From NCBI GenBank assembly GCA_022835595.1, contig BQUP01000002.1, positions 2,156,534 to 2,220,533 on the forward strand: 64,000 nucleotides of DNA, in the 5' to 3' direction. Below the pieces are notes generated by a model, which made no database searches, had not been told where the DNA came from, and was given only the letters and a program-made list of their open reading frames with translations. The DNA comes from Cystobasidium ongulense. Taxonomy: Eukaryota; Basidiomycota; Cystobasidiomycetes; Cystobasidiales; Cystobasidiaceae. Below are positions 45,748 to 57,129 of this stretch, piece by piece (the stretch's first letter is position 1; each line of letters starts with the position of its first letter). The translations under genes and the position numbers were made by a program.

Positions 45748-48700
45748 ATGAGCGACCTCATACGCACAATAGAGTCAGACGACGAAGACCTCCAGGTTTT
45801 CGCGCCAGCTTCGACATCCACTGCAGTTCAGGATACGAAAAAACGAAAACGTGAAGGTGGCGAACAGAAAGCTCTTGTCAAAGCAGGCAAGAAGGACAGC
45901 AAGAAGCAGGGCAAGGGCAAAGCTGTCGAGAAGAACGATGTCAAGGGCAAAGGCAAGCTGGTCGAAGACGCCGAGGCTATCGCTGGAGAGTTCCAGTTCG
46001 ATGCCATGGGCGGAGGCGAATATCTGTCAAGAGGTGCAAGACTGGGCGATGCATGGGTGTGTATGCTCAGCATGTGCCTTTCTCGACTGTACACTGACAT
46101 GTTCTGCTCCACTAGGATGTAAATGATATGTCTCGTCTCTTCAAGAAGCGCAACGCACCGGTCAGTGCTTGCACTTCATACTCAAGCTTCTAGTTGATTT
46201 GAAATATCTGACAAGGGTTTCCCTGCCTACAGCCCAGAGTCACGGTCGATGAAATTATCGCACGTAGAAAAATGCTAGCTCAGGATAGTCTGGACGCAGC
46301 ACAAAGCGACTCCGAAGCAGACGACCAGGAGGCAGCTTTCGATAGTGAAGAAGAACTCGAGGGGGATGTGGAAGATCTCTCGGAAGGCGACTCGGATGCA
46401 TCAGACGAGGACGGACTAGAAGACGAGCTCGAAGACGATGATGATGATGAAGAAGCAGAAGATAGCGAAGCGGAGGGCTCGTCGCCAGATCTGGCAGACG
46501 ATGATTTAGGCAAGCTGTCCGATGAGGGAGATAGCGACGCAGAGGAAGTACCCGCTGGAGCCGACAGTGAAGAAGACAGCGATGACGATGATATTTCGCC
46601 ATTTGCAAAGCTAGCCAACGCAAAGGGATTAGCGCTTGAAGATGTCGAGGACGAGGAATCTTTGAACTTCAGTAAAGCTGCGGATGCTAGTACTAAGAAC
46701 ACAAGCTATTTCGCATCCGCTCCTTCCAACTCGACTTCGAAGATTACCTCGAACGAAGCGCAGGACAAATCATCCCTCCCACCTTTCTCTGCCCTACCTG
46801 GAGCTGCATTATCTCGACCTATCTTACTTGGTCTCTCAAGCATGGGTTTGACTACACCTACTCCGGTTCAAGCACAGACTATTCCAGTCGCTCTTATGGG
46901 CAAAGATATCGTCGGTTCTTCCATCACTGGATCAGGAAAGACAGTTGCTTTCTGGGTCGGTGTACTTGAGAGACTTCTCTACCGTGACAAGAAGGACGCG
47001 AGAACTCGAGTATTGGTCATTACCCCTACACGCGAACTTGCAGTGCAGGTTTTCAACGTTGGAGTAGGCTTAGCTCGCTATACCGATATCAGGTTCTGCC
47101 TTTGCGTAGGAGGATTATCACTCAAATTGCAAGAAGCAGAATTGAAGACTCGTCCTGATGTACTTGTCGTCACACCTGGAAGACTCATCGACCACATCCG
47201 CAATACTCCAAACTTCAATCTCATGGATAGCATCGAGATTCTCATTATCGATGAAGCAGATCGTGTTCTTGAAGAAGGATTCAAAGATGAGTTGCTGGAA
47301 ATTGTCAAAAATTTACCCAGGAAGAAACAATCGATGCTTTTCTCCGCTACCGTGAACGAAGATGTCAAGACGCTAAGCCGGCTCTCACTGGTTAAGCCTG
47401 TTCGTATCAACATTGATGCTGGCTTTACTACTTCTTCCAAACTTGCCCAAGAGTTCATCAAGCTTCGACTACCGACTGCTTCGTCCAAAGTACACCCGGC
47501 TGTTATCGAGCTAGCTAGACAGGCTACTCTCTTGAGTTTGTGCAAGTCCCTCATGGCAGAAACGGGCAATGCACCAGGAAAATATATCATCTTCTTCAGA
47601 AGCAAGAAAACCGTACACCGTGTCAAGATCTTGTTCAGTCTGTTTGGTTTGTCCGCTGAGGAGCTACATGGTGATCTAAGTCAGGAAATGCGCTTGAAGG
47701 CTCTAAGCAACTTCAGAGACGGAAACAGAGATTGGCTCCTTGCCACAGATCTAGCTTCTGTCAGTATCTGGAAGATCTGCAAATTATACCTAACAATCAT
47801 ACTGACTGACATTGCCTACTTCACAGCGTGGTCTGGATATCCGAAACATCTCCACCGTCATTAACTATTCCATGCCCGGTTCTTTCGAGATCTATCTCCA
47901 TCGTGTCGGTCGTACAGCCCGAGCTGGCAAAACGGGTCGAGCCATCACTATTGTGACAGAAGGAGATCGTAAGATGGTTCGTCAAGCTATCAAGGCATCT
48001 CTTGCAGCTTCGAAAGGCAAAGCAAAGGAAGGCCAGATGATCGAGCCTGCAGATGATGCGGATGCCTACAGTACACGCAGCATGCCTGCCGATGAGATGA
48101 AAGCTATCACTGCTAAGATTCAAGAACTGAACAGTGAGATTGAAGCTGTCATGCAGGAGGAGAAGCTTGAAAAGACCTTCAGACAGACCGAAAGTGAAAT
48201 AGAAAAGGGAGAGAACCTACTCAAATACAAGGATGAAATCCTAGCCAGACCCAAGAGAACTTGGTTCCAAAGTGAGAGAGAAAAGGAACAGACTAAACTA
48301 TCAGGTCAAAAAGCATGGAACAATAAGATGGATGTAAATACTTTCGAAGAAGAGAGGACGCCTATCGAGATCAGGAAAGAACAAGTCAGGAAAGATTCTA
48401 AGAAGGTCTTAAATCACAGACAGAAGAGACGTCAGGATGCTTTGGATGAGCTCAGGCCTAAACCTAGCAGAGAAGAAAGAGAATTTAAGAAAGGCGGTAA
48501 AAAGGGTGGCAAGGACGCGAGAGAAGCGCCTGCTGATCGTCCTGGTGCACTACCTAAATTCGATTCTGCTATCAGAAACGCTAAGAAGGCTCAAAGACCA
48601 GGCGCAAGTGGCGCTCCTTCGACCATAAGCAAGAAGAAGACCAAGAAGAAGGCTGCTGCCGCTATGGGCGGCGGCAAAGGTGGCGGTAGCAAAGATGCTG

Positions 48701-48756
48701 GTGGTAAGAAACGGAGCAGCGTCAACCAGAAAGGCAAGACCTTCGGGAAACGATGA
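45748..48756 (+). CDS. DRS1: DEAD-box ATP-dependent RNA helicase Drs1 (60S ribosome assembly)
   Basis: Nucleolar helicase for 27S to 25S rRNA maturation, 936 aa. Exons: 45748-46056, 46116-46160, 46233-47759, 47827-48756. A Lys-rich start is followed by [20 protein letters not shown] and a very acidic block (about 46310-46600, Asp/Glu/Ser), as in Drs1. Helicase motifs: Q motif [10 protein letters not shown] as [68 protein letters not shown] (restored across the intron at 47760-47826); [16 protein letters not shown] Drs1-specific helical tail follows ([48 protein letters not shown]) with a Lys/Gly-rich end ([19 protein letters not shown]). Together with DBP9, this is the second 60S-assembly helicase in the window. 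Confidence 0.96.
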
Positions 48757-48832
48757 TGCTTATTAGAAGCCTCGCTTGGAGTGTGAGAATGCATTTGTTT
48801 TCTTTGTACAAGTAATGTCGTTATGGAAGCAT

Positions 48833-50109
48833 TTACTGCAAGTCTAGAATTACGCGACCTTGGATCTTGCCCTGTTCCATCTCTTGGAATATGCTAGTCA
48901 ACTCTTCCATCTTTGCTAGTCTATAATGCGTTTTAACTACGCCTCTTGCCGCCATTTCTAATGTTTCAATGGCCTCTTTTCTAGTTCCAACTGACGAGCC
49001 TACAATCCTCTGTTCCAATTCCAGCATAGGTCCGGGGCAAGCTGAAGCTATTGGCTGTAGTTTGCCTTCGGGAATGCCTACACACACAAGCGTACCCTGA
49101 AATCGCAGTAGAGACATTGAAGAAGCATATGCTGCGTTCGATGCAGTCATAACTAGAACAGCCTGAGCGCCTAAACCGTCGGTCAAGGCTTTGACGTCTT
49201 CTGCTAGATCCTTACTGGAAGTGTGGTCTATGAAATGCTCGGCGCCGGATTGAAGCACAATGTCGCGCTTTGAGCCGTGATCTATACCTATAACTCGCAT
49301 GCCGAAACCTTTGGCCGCTAATTGGACGCCAATATGGCCCAGACCACCGCCTGAAAGAGGTATTTTCAGTTGATTTGTTCGGTCAATTAGCCAAAGAGTG
49401 CAAGACGAACCTGCGCCCATTATCACAACCCATTCGCCGCCAAAGGCTCCACTCTTCTTCAGAGCGCTGTATGTTGTGACACCCGCACATAGCCTGTCAA
49501 GCGAGTCATAACATCAGTCCATGCCATGACAACCACAGTGAATTCTTCTCTGTTGCGTACATCGGTGCCGCTTCGGCAGAGTCCAATCCATCGGGAATAG
49601 GTGTGACATAGTCCGCTGGACTACAGACATACTCCTGGAAGGTTCCAGGGACATCGTATCCTGAGACTTTCTGGTTGAAGCATAGTCCTTCTCGTCCGGA
49701 CAAACATCCAGGGCATGAATAGCAGATTCCAGAAATCCATTTTATTCCGACTCTTTGACCTAACTTTAGGCTTGACTTATCAGCACCCGGTCCTAGCTTG
49801 ACAATTTCTCCCACGCCTGATTGTGCAATAGATGTAGCCATGAGCAATTGACGCAGTGCGCCAAATGTACTGGAAAGGTAACTTACCTTCGTGACCGCCG
49901 ACCTGATTGATTTCGGTAGGCCTTGGTAAAATAGCCCAAGAGTTGGTCATTACTCCAAAGTCAGAATGACAAACTCCAGAATGGGTCAATCGGATTAAGA
50001 TTTGTCCATATCCCGGTTCTGGAGTATCGAGTTCGACTATTTTCGTGGAAACTTTGCCGGGCGTATCGTATACTGCAGCTTTGTACTTCTTCGGGATACT
50101 CGCAGACAT
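48833..50109 (-). CDS. Zinc-dependent alcohol dehydrogenase, tandem copy 1
   Basis: Medium-chain NAD-dependent ADH of the fungal ADH1 type, interconverting ethanol and acetaldehyde or similar alcohols; 359 aa, no targeting peptide. Exons: 49887-50109, 49561-49816, 49411-49493, 48833-49350. Catalytic zinc site: SGVCHSDFGV (Cys) and GGHEGVGEIV (His/Glu, joined across the intron at 49817-49886). Structural zinc: four Cys in ICYSCPGCLSGREGLC. Cofactor fold: GGGLGHIGVQLAAKGFGMRV with IDHGSK. All catalytic elements are intact. It lies 578 bp downstream of a close paralogue on the same strand. It has one intron (in the HEG/VGE codon) that the paralogue lacks; the other two are at identical codons and phases. 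Confidence 0.95.
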
Positions 50110-50687
50110 GATGGGATTGTTTTGTGCGTGAAAGACTCTATTGTATTAGGCTCGCTTAGGCAATGAATGATATGGCAAGAAGCAGACCTGGGGGTCCCAA
50201 AATTTTGGAAGGAGAAAGCGGAGGCCGACTCGACTCGCCACTTGTGGGAAGGTAGTCGCGTCTTGCTAAGGTAGCCGCAGAAGAAAGATGGTATAAGAGG
50301 TAGCGTGACTGTGTGACTGATGACTGGCTCACAAACCGGAAACGTAGACAGCGTCTACAATGAAGCTTCCCATAAATCAATCCTCGATCACCTTATCAAG
50401 ACGGGTTTATGGGAAAAGGACGGCTGAACGAAGCTCTTCTCTACCCAACTCCAAACGCTCAAAGACATGCAGACGGGCAGGACACTAGAGTGAAAGTGTG
50501 GCATATGGAAATGCATTTAAATAGGTCACATTTGGACTAAGCGAGAACAGAATCATTTCAACTCTCAAGCTACATTGTCAGAAAAACACGATTGATGGAA
50601 CACTGGATTACTTCTTCTCGTTCTAGCAGCACTTACACACCTTCATTCTGACGAAAGCACTGCTTGAAGAGTACTCTGGCCCATAAA
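50110..50687 (-). promoter_or_regulatory. Intergenic region between the tandem ADH genes
   Basis: 578 bp: promoter of copy 1 on the left, 3' end of copy 2 on the right. No frame or strong motif is seen. The sequence is not obviously similar to the region upstream of copy 2, which would fit different regulation of the two copies. Confidence 0.4.
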
Positions 50688-51902
50688 TTACTGCAAGTCC
50701 ATAACTACGCGACCTTGAATCTTTCCTTGTTCCATCTCCTGGAAAACGCTAGTCAACTCGTCCATCTTACATAATTTGAAGTGGGTTTTGACTACTCCTC
50801 TAGCAGCCATTTCCATAGTTTCGAGAGCTTCTTTTCTAGTTCCGATAGCCGAGCCCACAATTCTCTTTTCCATCTGGAGAAGAGGCCCTGGAGCAGCAGA
50901 AGCTATAGCTTGTAATTCACCTTCAGGAATACCAACACAGACAAGTGTTCCTGCGAATCTGAGTAGATTCATAGAAGTAGCATATGCAGCATTTGAAGCT
51001 GTCATAACGATAACGGCATGAGCTCCAAGACCTCCTGTCAATTCCTTGACATCCGCAGCGAGATCTTTGCTAGAGGTATGGTCGATGAAATGTTCAGCTC
51101 CTGATTTGAGCACAATATCTTTCTTGGATCCATGGTCGATACCGATGACTCGCATGCCGAAACCTCTGGCTGCTAGCTGGGTACCAATGTGGCCAAGGCC
51201 ACCGCCTGATGAAGCAATCGTCAGCCACGTTTTCCAACGTGCATGAAGAAGTATGGCACACACCTGCTCCCATAATGACAACCCAGTCGCCTCCTGAAGC
51301 GCCCGTCTTCTTGAGTGCGGCGTAGGTAGTGACACCTGCGCATAGCCTGTAATGAAGATAGACAATCATAAGGTCAGCAAGAAGCATTCGGCCTGGGCTC
51401 TGTTATAACGTATGCCGACTCACATAGGTGCAGCAGCAGCAGAGTCCAATCCGTCTGGAATAGGAGTAACATAATCCGCAGGACCAAGAACGTATTGCTG
51501 GAAAGTACCAGGGGTATAGTAGCCGGAGATCTTCTGATTGAAGCATAGACCTTCTTTTCCAGCTAAGCAAGCAGGGCAAGCATTGCAAATCTCCGCAATC
51601 CACTTTACTCCGACTCTTTGACCGACTTTGAGACCAGATTTATCTGTACCATCACCTAATTGAACTATCTCACCTACACCTTCATGGCCACCGACTTGAT
51701 TAGCTTGAGTAGGAGCAGGTAAGATAGCCCAAGAGTTTGTCATTACTCCGAAATCGGAATGACATACTCCTGAATGTGTCATCTTGATTAACACCTGGCC
51801 ATATCCTGGTTCTGGAGTATCGAGATCAACTACTTTGGTGGAGACTTTGCCTGGTTCATCGTAGACTACTGCTTTGTATGTTTTTGGGATATTTGGGGAC
51901 AT
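50688..51902 (-). CDS. Zinc-dependent alcohol dehydrogenase, tandem copy 2
   Basis: Close paralogue of copy 1 with the same length (359 aa) and, by eye, about 85% identity. Exons: 51424-51902, 51264-51346, 50688-51205. Same sites: SGVCHSDFGV, GGHEGVGEIV (uninterrupted here), structural Cys in ICNACPACLAGKEGLC, and GGGLGHIGTQLAARGFGMRV. The C-terminal half of both proteins is nearly the same (EQGKIQGRV end). Both remaining introns match copy 1 in codon and phase, although their sequences differ. The start MSPNIPKTYK matches MSASIPKKYK. Its long 1.2-kb upstream region faces a P450 gene. Likely cytosolic fermentative or ethanol-using ADH; sequence alone cannot separate those roles. Confidence 0.95.
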
Positions 51903-53116
51903 GATGTATAGAGGGTGTGAATGAGGATCGTGCGAAGGGAGAGATGTCAAGGGATGTGAAGGAAGAGGAACAGAGGAGAGAAAGATGGGAAAGGGAGGGA
52001 AAGCGTGTGTTTCTGTACTTTGCGGGGCTCCGGCTTCGCATAGGCATTCAAACTTGCCGAGCGCCGGATTCTCGCCACATTCCAATATTCACCAAATACC
52101 AGCGATTAAGGCATCTGCTACTTACCATTTAAGCTACCCTATTGTCGTCGCCTTGTGTTGTGCACTATATTAGTCAAATTGTATTTGAGCGTGGGTTTTC
52201 TCTCCCAGATGACCTTGAATCTCGCCTCGGAACTTTTTGCTTTCTCGCCGCTTCAATTCAAGCGCGATCACGCTCGCTCGAAGCGACGGGCAGAGCTCTC
52301 TTTTCCGGTCTGCCCGTCCAGCGCTTGATGAAGATTGCAGTGCTTCCCACTCTGCTCCAGTGGTCCTACGCAGGTGCAGATGGTGATCCATCAACTCTTT
52401 GCATGAAAAAGTTCCTGGTCTTGCTCTATCGCACCTCGCGTTGATGCAGGACTCGACAGTGCCTATACGCTATACAAGCATGACAACAGCCACGCCCAAA
52501 GCAGCCTCACACTGCTATCATGGTGTCAGCATCGCTTGCGCAGGCTGCCCACGGTCTAGGATGGGAATGATAGCAGCAACCTCAGCAACGGCAGAATGTC
52601 CGCCGAAGAATGGGTTCCTTCAGGAGCGTGGGGAGCAAAGGAGCGGCCTTAGGATGCTTGGATATATGCCAGCCGGTGCCATGGTACTGATCATGCCCTT
52701 TCGCCAGACTGATATCTCTTTCTCTTTGTCTGTCACTACATCGCTCTCTGCACTTTTATCCTGATCAAACTACACTATTGACAAAGCACAGAAGGGACCC
52801 TGATAGATCTGCATCGCTGCTCCAAAGCTGTAGTCACAATCTTCACACTACCTACTTCTTCCTCCCTTTCCTCCGCTTCTTACCTTTCACCTGCAGTCTA
52901 CGGACTCTTAATCTACGGTGCTCCCGAACGACGGGTTATTGCCGACGCAACGGTCCTAAGTTGCACTTGGTGAGTCAGTGATGTTTGCACACCGCCTACA
53001 AAGGGCCTCGTACACTCACTGCCATGCTAATCACTTGTTGCTTTTCTCTTCTCATCTCTCCCACCACTCAAATCCTCACAGCAATACAGAAACAGCAACT
53101 TGTTCATACCGACGCG
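51903..53116. promoter_or_regulatory. Long divergent region between ADH copy 2 and the P450 gene
   Basis: 1.2 kb. The P450 side carries a pyrimidine-rich leader (cttttctcttctcatctctc, about 53040-53060). Open frames of 60-120 codons occur in several registers without motif or splice support. I call no gene here. Confidence 0.45.
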
Positions 53117-55441
53117 ATGTCATTCTCACTCTATTCGACCATCAGCATTGCTCTCAGCTCAGCCATCATCTATCTAATTACACGCGCAATCTACGATATC
53201 TTCTTTCATCCCTTGGCCAATGTTCCTGGCCCTCTGCTCGCCAAGGTCGGCTGTCTATGGAAGTTCAAAGCCGCCACCAGCCTCAAGTTCGCAGACAAGC
53301 TTCGAGCTGTGCACGCCCAGTATGGTCCTGTGGGTCTTCTCCCCTCCATCTCTTTCAACACATATGCATACGTACCCTGCCTGTCTATCACCATCATCAT
53401 CAAGATGCTACGCCCGATGTCGGCTGTTCGGGTTCAGGTCATCCCGGTCTGTCAGGACGCAGCTAACCCCGAATCACGTCCCTCTCTTCGTCTCACTGCC
53501 GAAATTCTCTAATTCAATATGTCCTGACTTTGATCATCCTTCATGTACTGGACGCTCACAGGTCGTACGAATTGCAGCGGATGAAGTTTCGGTTATCTCG
53601 CCAGAGGAAGTCAAGACTATCTATGGTCACAAGTCTGACTACATTAAAGGTGCGTTCTTTGGACAATCTATTTCTTTCGGCTATTAAAAAATAGTTGATT
53701 ACATTCATTGAGGCCGCAAGCTGACCTTTACTCGCTGTATGTGCTTGACATATTTGCATCTTGATTGATACAGGCCCCTGGTATGACGCTTGGAAAGTTG
53801 GTCCTCTGAACTCTCACTTCAACGAACGTAACAAATCAGCTCACGGTGAAAGAAGAAGATTAGCTGCATCGGCATATTCACTTAATCATCTTAAAACTCT
53901 AGAACATTCAGTAGATGAAAGTGTGGAAGTACTATGTAAGAAATACCTTGATGTAGCTGCCGCCGCTACTGCCGCCAAGGATGGCGATGAGAAGGAAAGA
54001 GGAATAGTGGACATGGCTAAGTTGACAGAGTGGTTTTGCTATGATTCGGTTGCTCAGATTGCTTGGGGGAAGACTTATGGTAAGCTTGACTCATTCAGCT
54101 GTCCTTCCTTCAACAACCCTCACAGTTTCCTGACCCTTTCACGTTTGGTATTCTGCTACCTATGCAGGCCTACTTGAAAACGGTAGCGATCATACTGGAT
54201 TGATAGGTGATCTTGGTGCGGGTACCATCTTGATTTCTTGTTTGGTGAGTAATGCGTTAATAAAGATCTTGCTGTTAGAGAGCGCGGCTAATGTGTTGCG
54301 TACTGCTCCTGTGATACAGGCATGCACACCTATAGGATGGACGATGGCTACCGACTTTGCGCAAAGAATGCTCGCTTATTTACAACCCGATAAAGGAATT
54401 TGTCTATTCATGAAGCAAGCTAATCAAATCGTCAAAGATCGTCTCGCTCTGAAAGAACGTGATCGTAAGCAAACTCCAAGTCCAACAATAGCTATCATCG
54501 GCGATTGCTCACACTAGTGGAACCGTCCGATTCTACTTTGATGTCCTACAGCTGTCGAATACCAACTCAATAAAGATATGCTTTACCGATTCATTGAATG
54601 CTTCAGCTCTTTCATCGACAGGAAAGGTGCTTTTGACCTCATTGTACGTCTGGGATGGCCATTGCTTCACACTATATGGCCTGAATCGATGCTAAACCTG
54701 CATACTTCAAACAGGCCAATGAAACTGTCGTTGTAGTAATTGCAGGAGCAGACACTACGCTCGTCTCTACCAATGCTGCTATCCGCTACATTTACAGTGA
54801 ACCACGAGTCCTCGCCAACTTACGAGCCGAAATCACCGAAGCTATCGAGATGGGAAAATTATCACTTCCCAATCCAGACTATGATCAAGTCGCCAGTCTG
54901 CCATATCTAAATGCTTGCCTCAAGGAAGCAATGAGGCTACATCCAGCCGTAGCGATGCCATTACAGCGTGTAGTACCAGAAGGTACAAATGGTGATGGAA
55001 GTATTGGTAAAGTTATCGCTGGTAAATTCTATTTACCTCCTGGTACTAAAGTCGGCATGTCTGCTTGGACTCTACATATGTCCAAAGAAGCTTTTGGAGA
55101 GGATGCGGAAGTATTCAAACCTGAAAGATGGTTGGGCGAGGATAGGCAAGAATTGGAGAAATATAATTTGACTTTTGGAATGGGCGCTCGTGTGTGCCTC
55201 GGTAAGAATATCTCTATGATGGTGAGTCTCGCGTTGCTATTAATGGTCCTTTGTACCATCGTTTATGGACAAAAACTGATGTATATGTGTCGTTCCATAG
55301 GAAATGAACAAGCTCATTCCCGTGCTCGTGCATAACTATGATCTCGAGATGGTCAATCCAGCCGAACCTTATAGGACTACTCAGTGCTGGTTCACTGTAC
55401 AGAAGGATTTCATGGTTAAGGTGCACAATAGGGAGGTTTAA
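53117..55441 (+). CDS. Cytochrome P450 monooxygenase
   Basis: Haem-thiolate monooxygenase, ER-anchored, 522 aa. Exons: 53117-53329, 53562-53649, 53774-54079, 54168-54244, 54320-54464, 54552-54643, 54715-55221, 55301-55441. An N-terminal anchor (LYSTISIALSSAIIYLITRA) is followed by the Pro-rich hinge HPLANVPGPLLAK. Then WxxxR-like HGERRRLAASAYS (helix C), I-helix oxygen-activation motif AGADTT, ExxR as KEAMRLHP, FKPERW, and the haem loop FGMGARVCLGKN with the Cys ligand. It is of the pisatin-demethylase/CYP57-like general type found in fungal catabolism; no closer family claim is justified. The first intron (53330-53561, 232 bp) is unusually long for the window. No partner biosynthetic genes are adjacent, so a detoxification role is as likely as a biosynthetic one. 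Confidence 0.92.
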
Positions 55442-56122
55442 GGCTATCCTCTGTCTTCGTTCAACGACGGGATTTGTCCTTGATTCAGTCTGGCTTGGGG
55501 AGGTTAATTCATACATATGCTCGATCTTATCGTGCTTTCTCTACATGAATAGAACAACATTTACTTCATAGCTTTTCAGTATCCAGGTTTGTTATCATAG
55601 AAACGATTTGGGGTTTAGTTCTCGCATATCGGCACGCTTTATCCTGATACGCAGCAGTTCAGTACATAGATATGCTTCTTGTGATTCGTGAGCAATATGA
55701 TCATATACGCGCTTTAATGAGAGGTTGAATGCAGCTTGGGGAATCGACTTGCGCTGTACTTGCTTCGCTCACAAGGCACTTCGCTGCTGCTGTCGCCACC
55801 AACACCCGGCAGGAAAGATCGGCCCGAATCTCTTGTCTCTCCTCTCCTTCTAACGGACCGTAGCAAAATCAAGACACCACGATGTGGCATAGCCAGCAAG
55901 CTTCGAATGTTAGCAGCTCATCTGAATTATAGCATACGAAGTACTGTTGCACGTCCTCCCCTTTAATTCGCCCACACACCGAGACGCTGGTACCTCAGGC
56001 CGCTCGGGATTATTCAACACGACCGAACACCACAAACCGTGATATGACGCACTAAACCATTGATGACCATTACGAATAGAATTAGCAAAACGATTTCAAG
56101 GCTCCATCTTCGAACGGGACTC
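55442..56122. other. Intergenic region containing the left member of a direct-repeat pair
   Basis: 681 bp between the stop codons of the P450 and the endotoxin-like gene. The left half is AT-rich 3' sequence. The right half (about 55785-55990) holds a degenerate copy of sequence also found at 57228-57425. No gene is supported. Confidence 0.5.
55785..55990. repeat. Degenerate direct repeat, left copy
   Basis: Shares an exact 17-mer (AAAGATCGGCCCGAATC at 55814-55830) with 57242-57258, followed in both by a C/T-rich run ending GGACCG or GACCG. Then come a collinear agcatacgaa (55931 and 57366), cgtcc-cccc, and tcgccca with a further c-gag-c-ctg stretch. The spacing between anchors is nearly equal (117 and 124 bp). 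The two copies lie in the same orientation on either side of the gene at 56123-57129. Confidence 0.6.
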
Positions 56123-57129
56123 TCAGGAGTCAAGCGGAATTGCTGGGACGTTAGGCACGACGGTCTGCGCCTTTCGTAGATTTACCACATCGAGAGCGAA
56201 ACGATCAGCTTCGGGCTGCTGGTGTGTCTTGATAAAATATTCTTCAGCCTTCTGCTGATTGTAGGGCCGCGGCTCCCCGGGGATTGCGGTGAAATAGCTG
56301 AATCGGGGGAAGTCTTCCATCTTTCTTCCCTGGTAGAAGCACAAGAAATACCACTCTTGTAGCGGGGGACGTAGCTCGGTCTCGCGTCCCCCGCGTGTGA
56401 CTACAGGCCCGTAAAATTGGACATTGCTCGCCTCTCGAACGCGATCGATAAGAACAAGAATGAGTTTGTCCTGGACAAGCATATGATTACGAATATCGTC
56501 AATCGCCATTGCAGAAGGGGATCCATCCGCTGGACGTTGGCCGACCGGCAAAGCGGAGTCTTGAAGCAATACGACTTGATAACGGAGGAGACAAGCCGGG
56601 ACGATCAACTTGTAGGCTCGAAGACGGTAGTCCAGTACCTTTTCATTGTCTTGGATAAGCAATCGTAGTTGTGCAATGACATTGTCAACTGATATTGTAA
56701 TGCTCCTGATAAGTTTCATTGATCCCCACACGCTTGCATTCGAGACTTACCGACAATCAAGAGAGCGTATGCATCGCTAGGGGAGTCGTTGGACCAGTAC
56801 AATGCGATGGTTTGATAGCTTGCAAGGGCACCATTGTAATTGCCAGTCAACTCTCGCAACCAGGCCTCGTCCATATACGCTTCGAGGTCCTTTACGGCAT
56901 CGTTGATAGCGCTCTGCAGCTGTTCGACCACTTGACGTAGCAGGGCCTTGAGCATTTCCTGGTCTTCCTTGCGCTCTTTGGCTTGCTTCCAAGAAGAATA
57001 CATCGACCATGCCACCCCGATAAATGTCCCGACTCCGCTGAGTGCCCCTGCTGCTCCTGCGATGGGACCGATAGTTGGTTGTGCCAAAATCCAGTCTCGC
57101 GCTGCCTCTCCAGCGAGTTTCCCTGCCAT
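56123..57129 (-). CDS. Unknown protein resembling the helical N-terminal domain of delta-endotoxins
   Basis: Protein of 314 aa from two exons (56751-57129, 56123-56688); the junction is in phase and the frame is whole. Residues 1-45 contain a Gly/Ala-rich hydrophobic helix (PIAGAAGALSGVGTFIGVAW). Long amphipathic helices follow: MLKALLRQVVEQLQSAINDA, YMDEAWLRELTGNYNGALAS, DNVIAQLRLLIQDN and YKLIVPACLLRYQVVLLQDS. The order (buried hydrophobic helix, EQL..I-type helix, Y..aL..Y..W helix, then L..Y...a..HL..L.D-like helix) resembles domain I of Cry-type pore-forming proteins (Endotoxin_N). This is a pattern-level inference; no beta domains II/III follow, only a mixed C-terminal region (ELRPPLQEWYFLCFYQGRK). 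There is no signal peptide. The same frame is open for 177 codons upstream of the chosen ATG. Confidence 0.6.

Noticed and set aside
46255-46702. Ser-rich and Arg/His-rich minus-strand frames over the DRS1 acidic block
   Set aside because: Antisense shadow of the acidic DRS1 coding sequence.
51903-53116. Possible small genes in the ADH/P450 divergent region
   Set aside because: Several overlapping frames in different registers, with none supported by motif, bias or splice phase.
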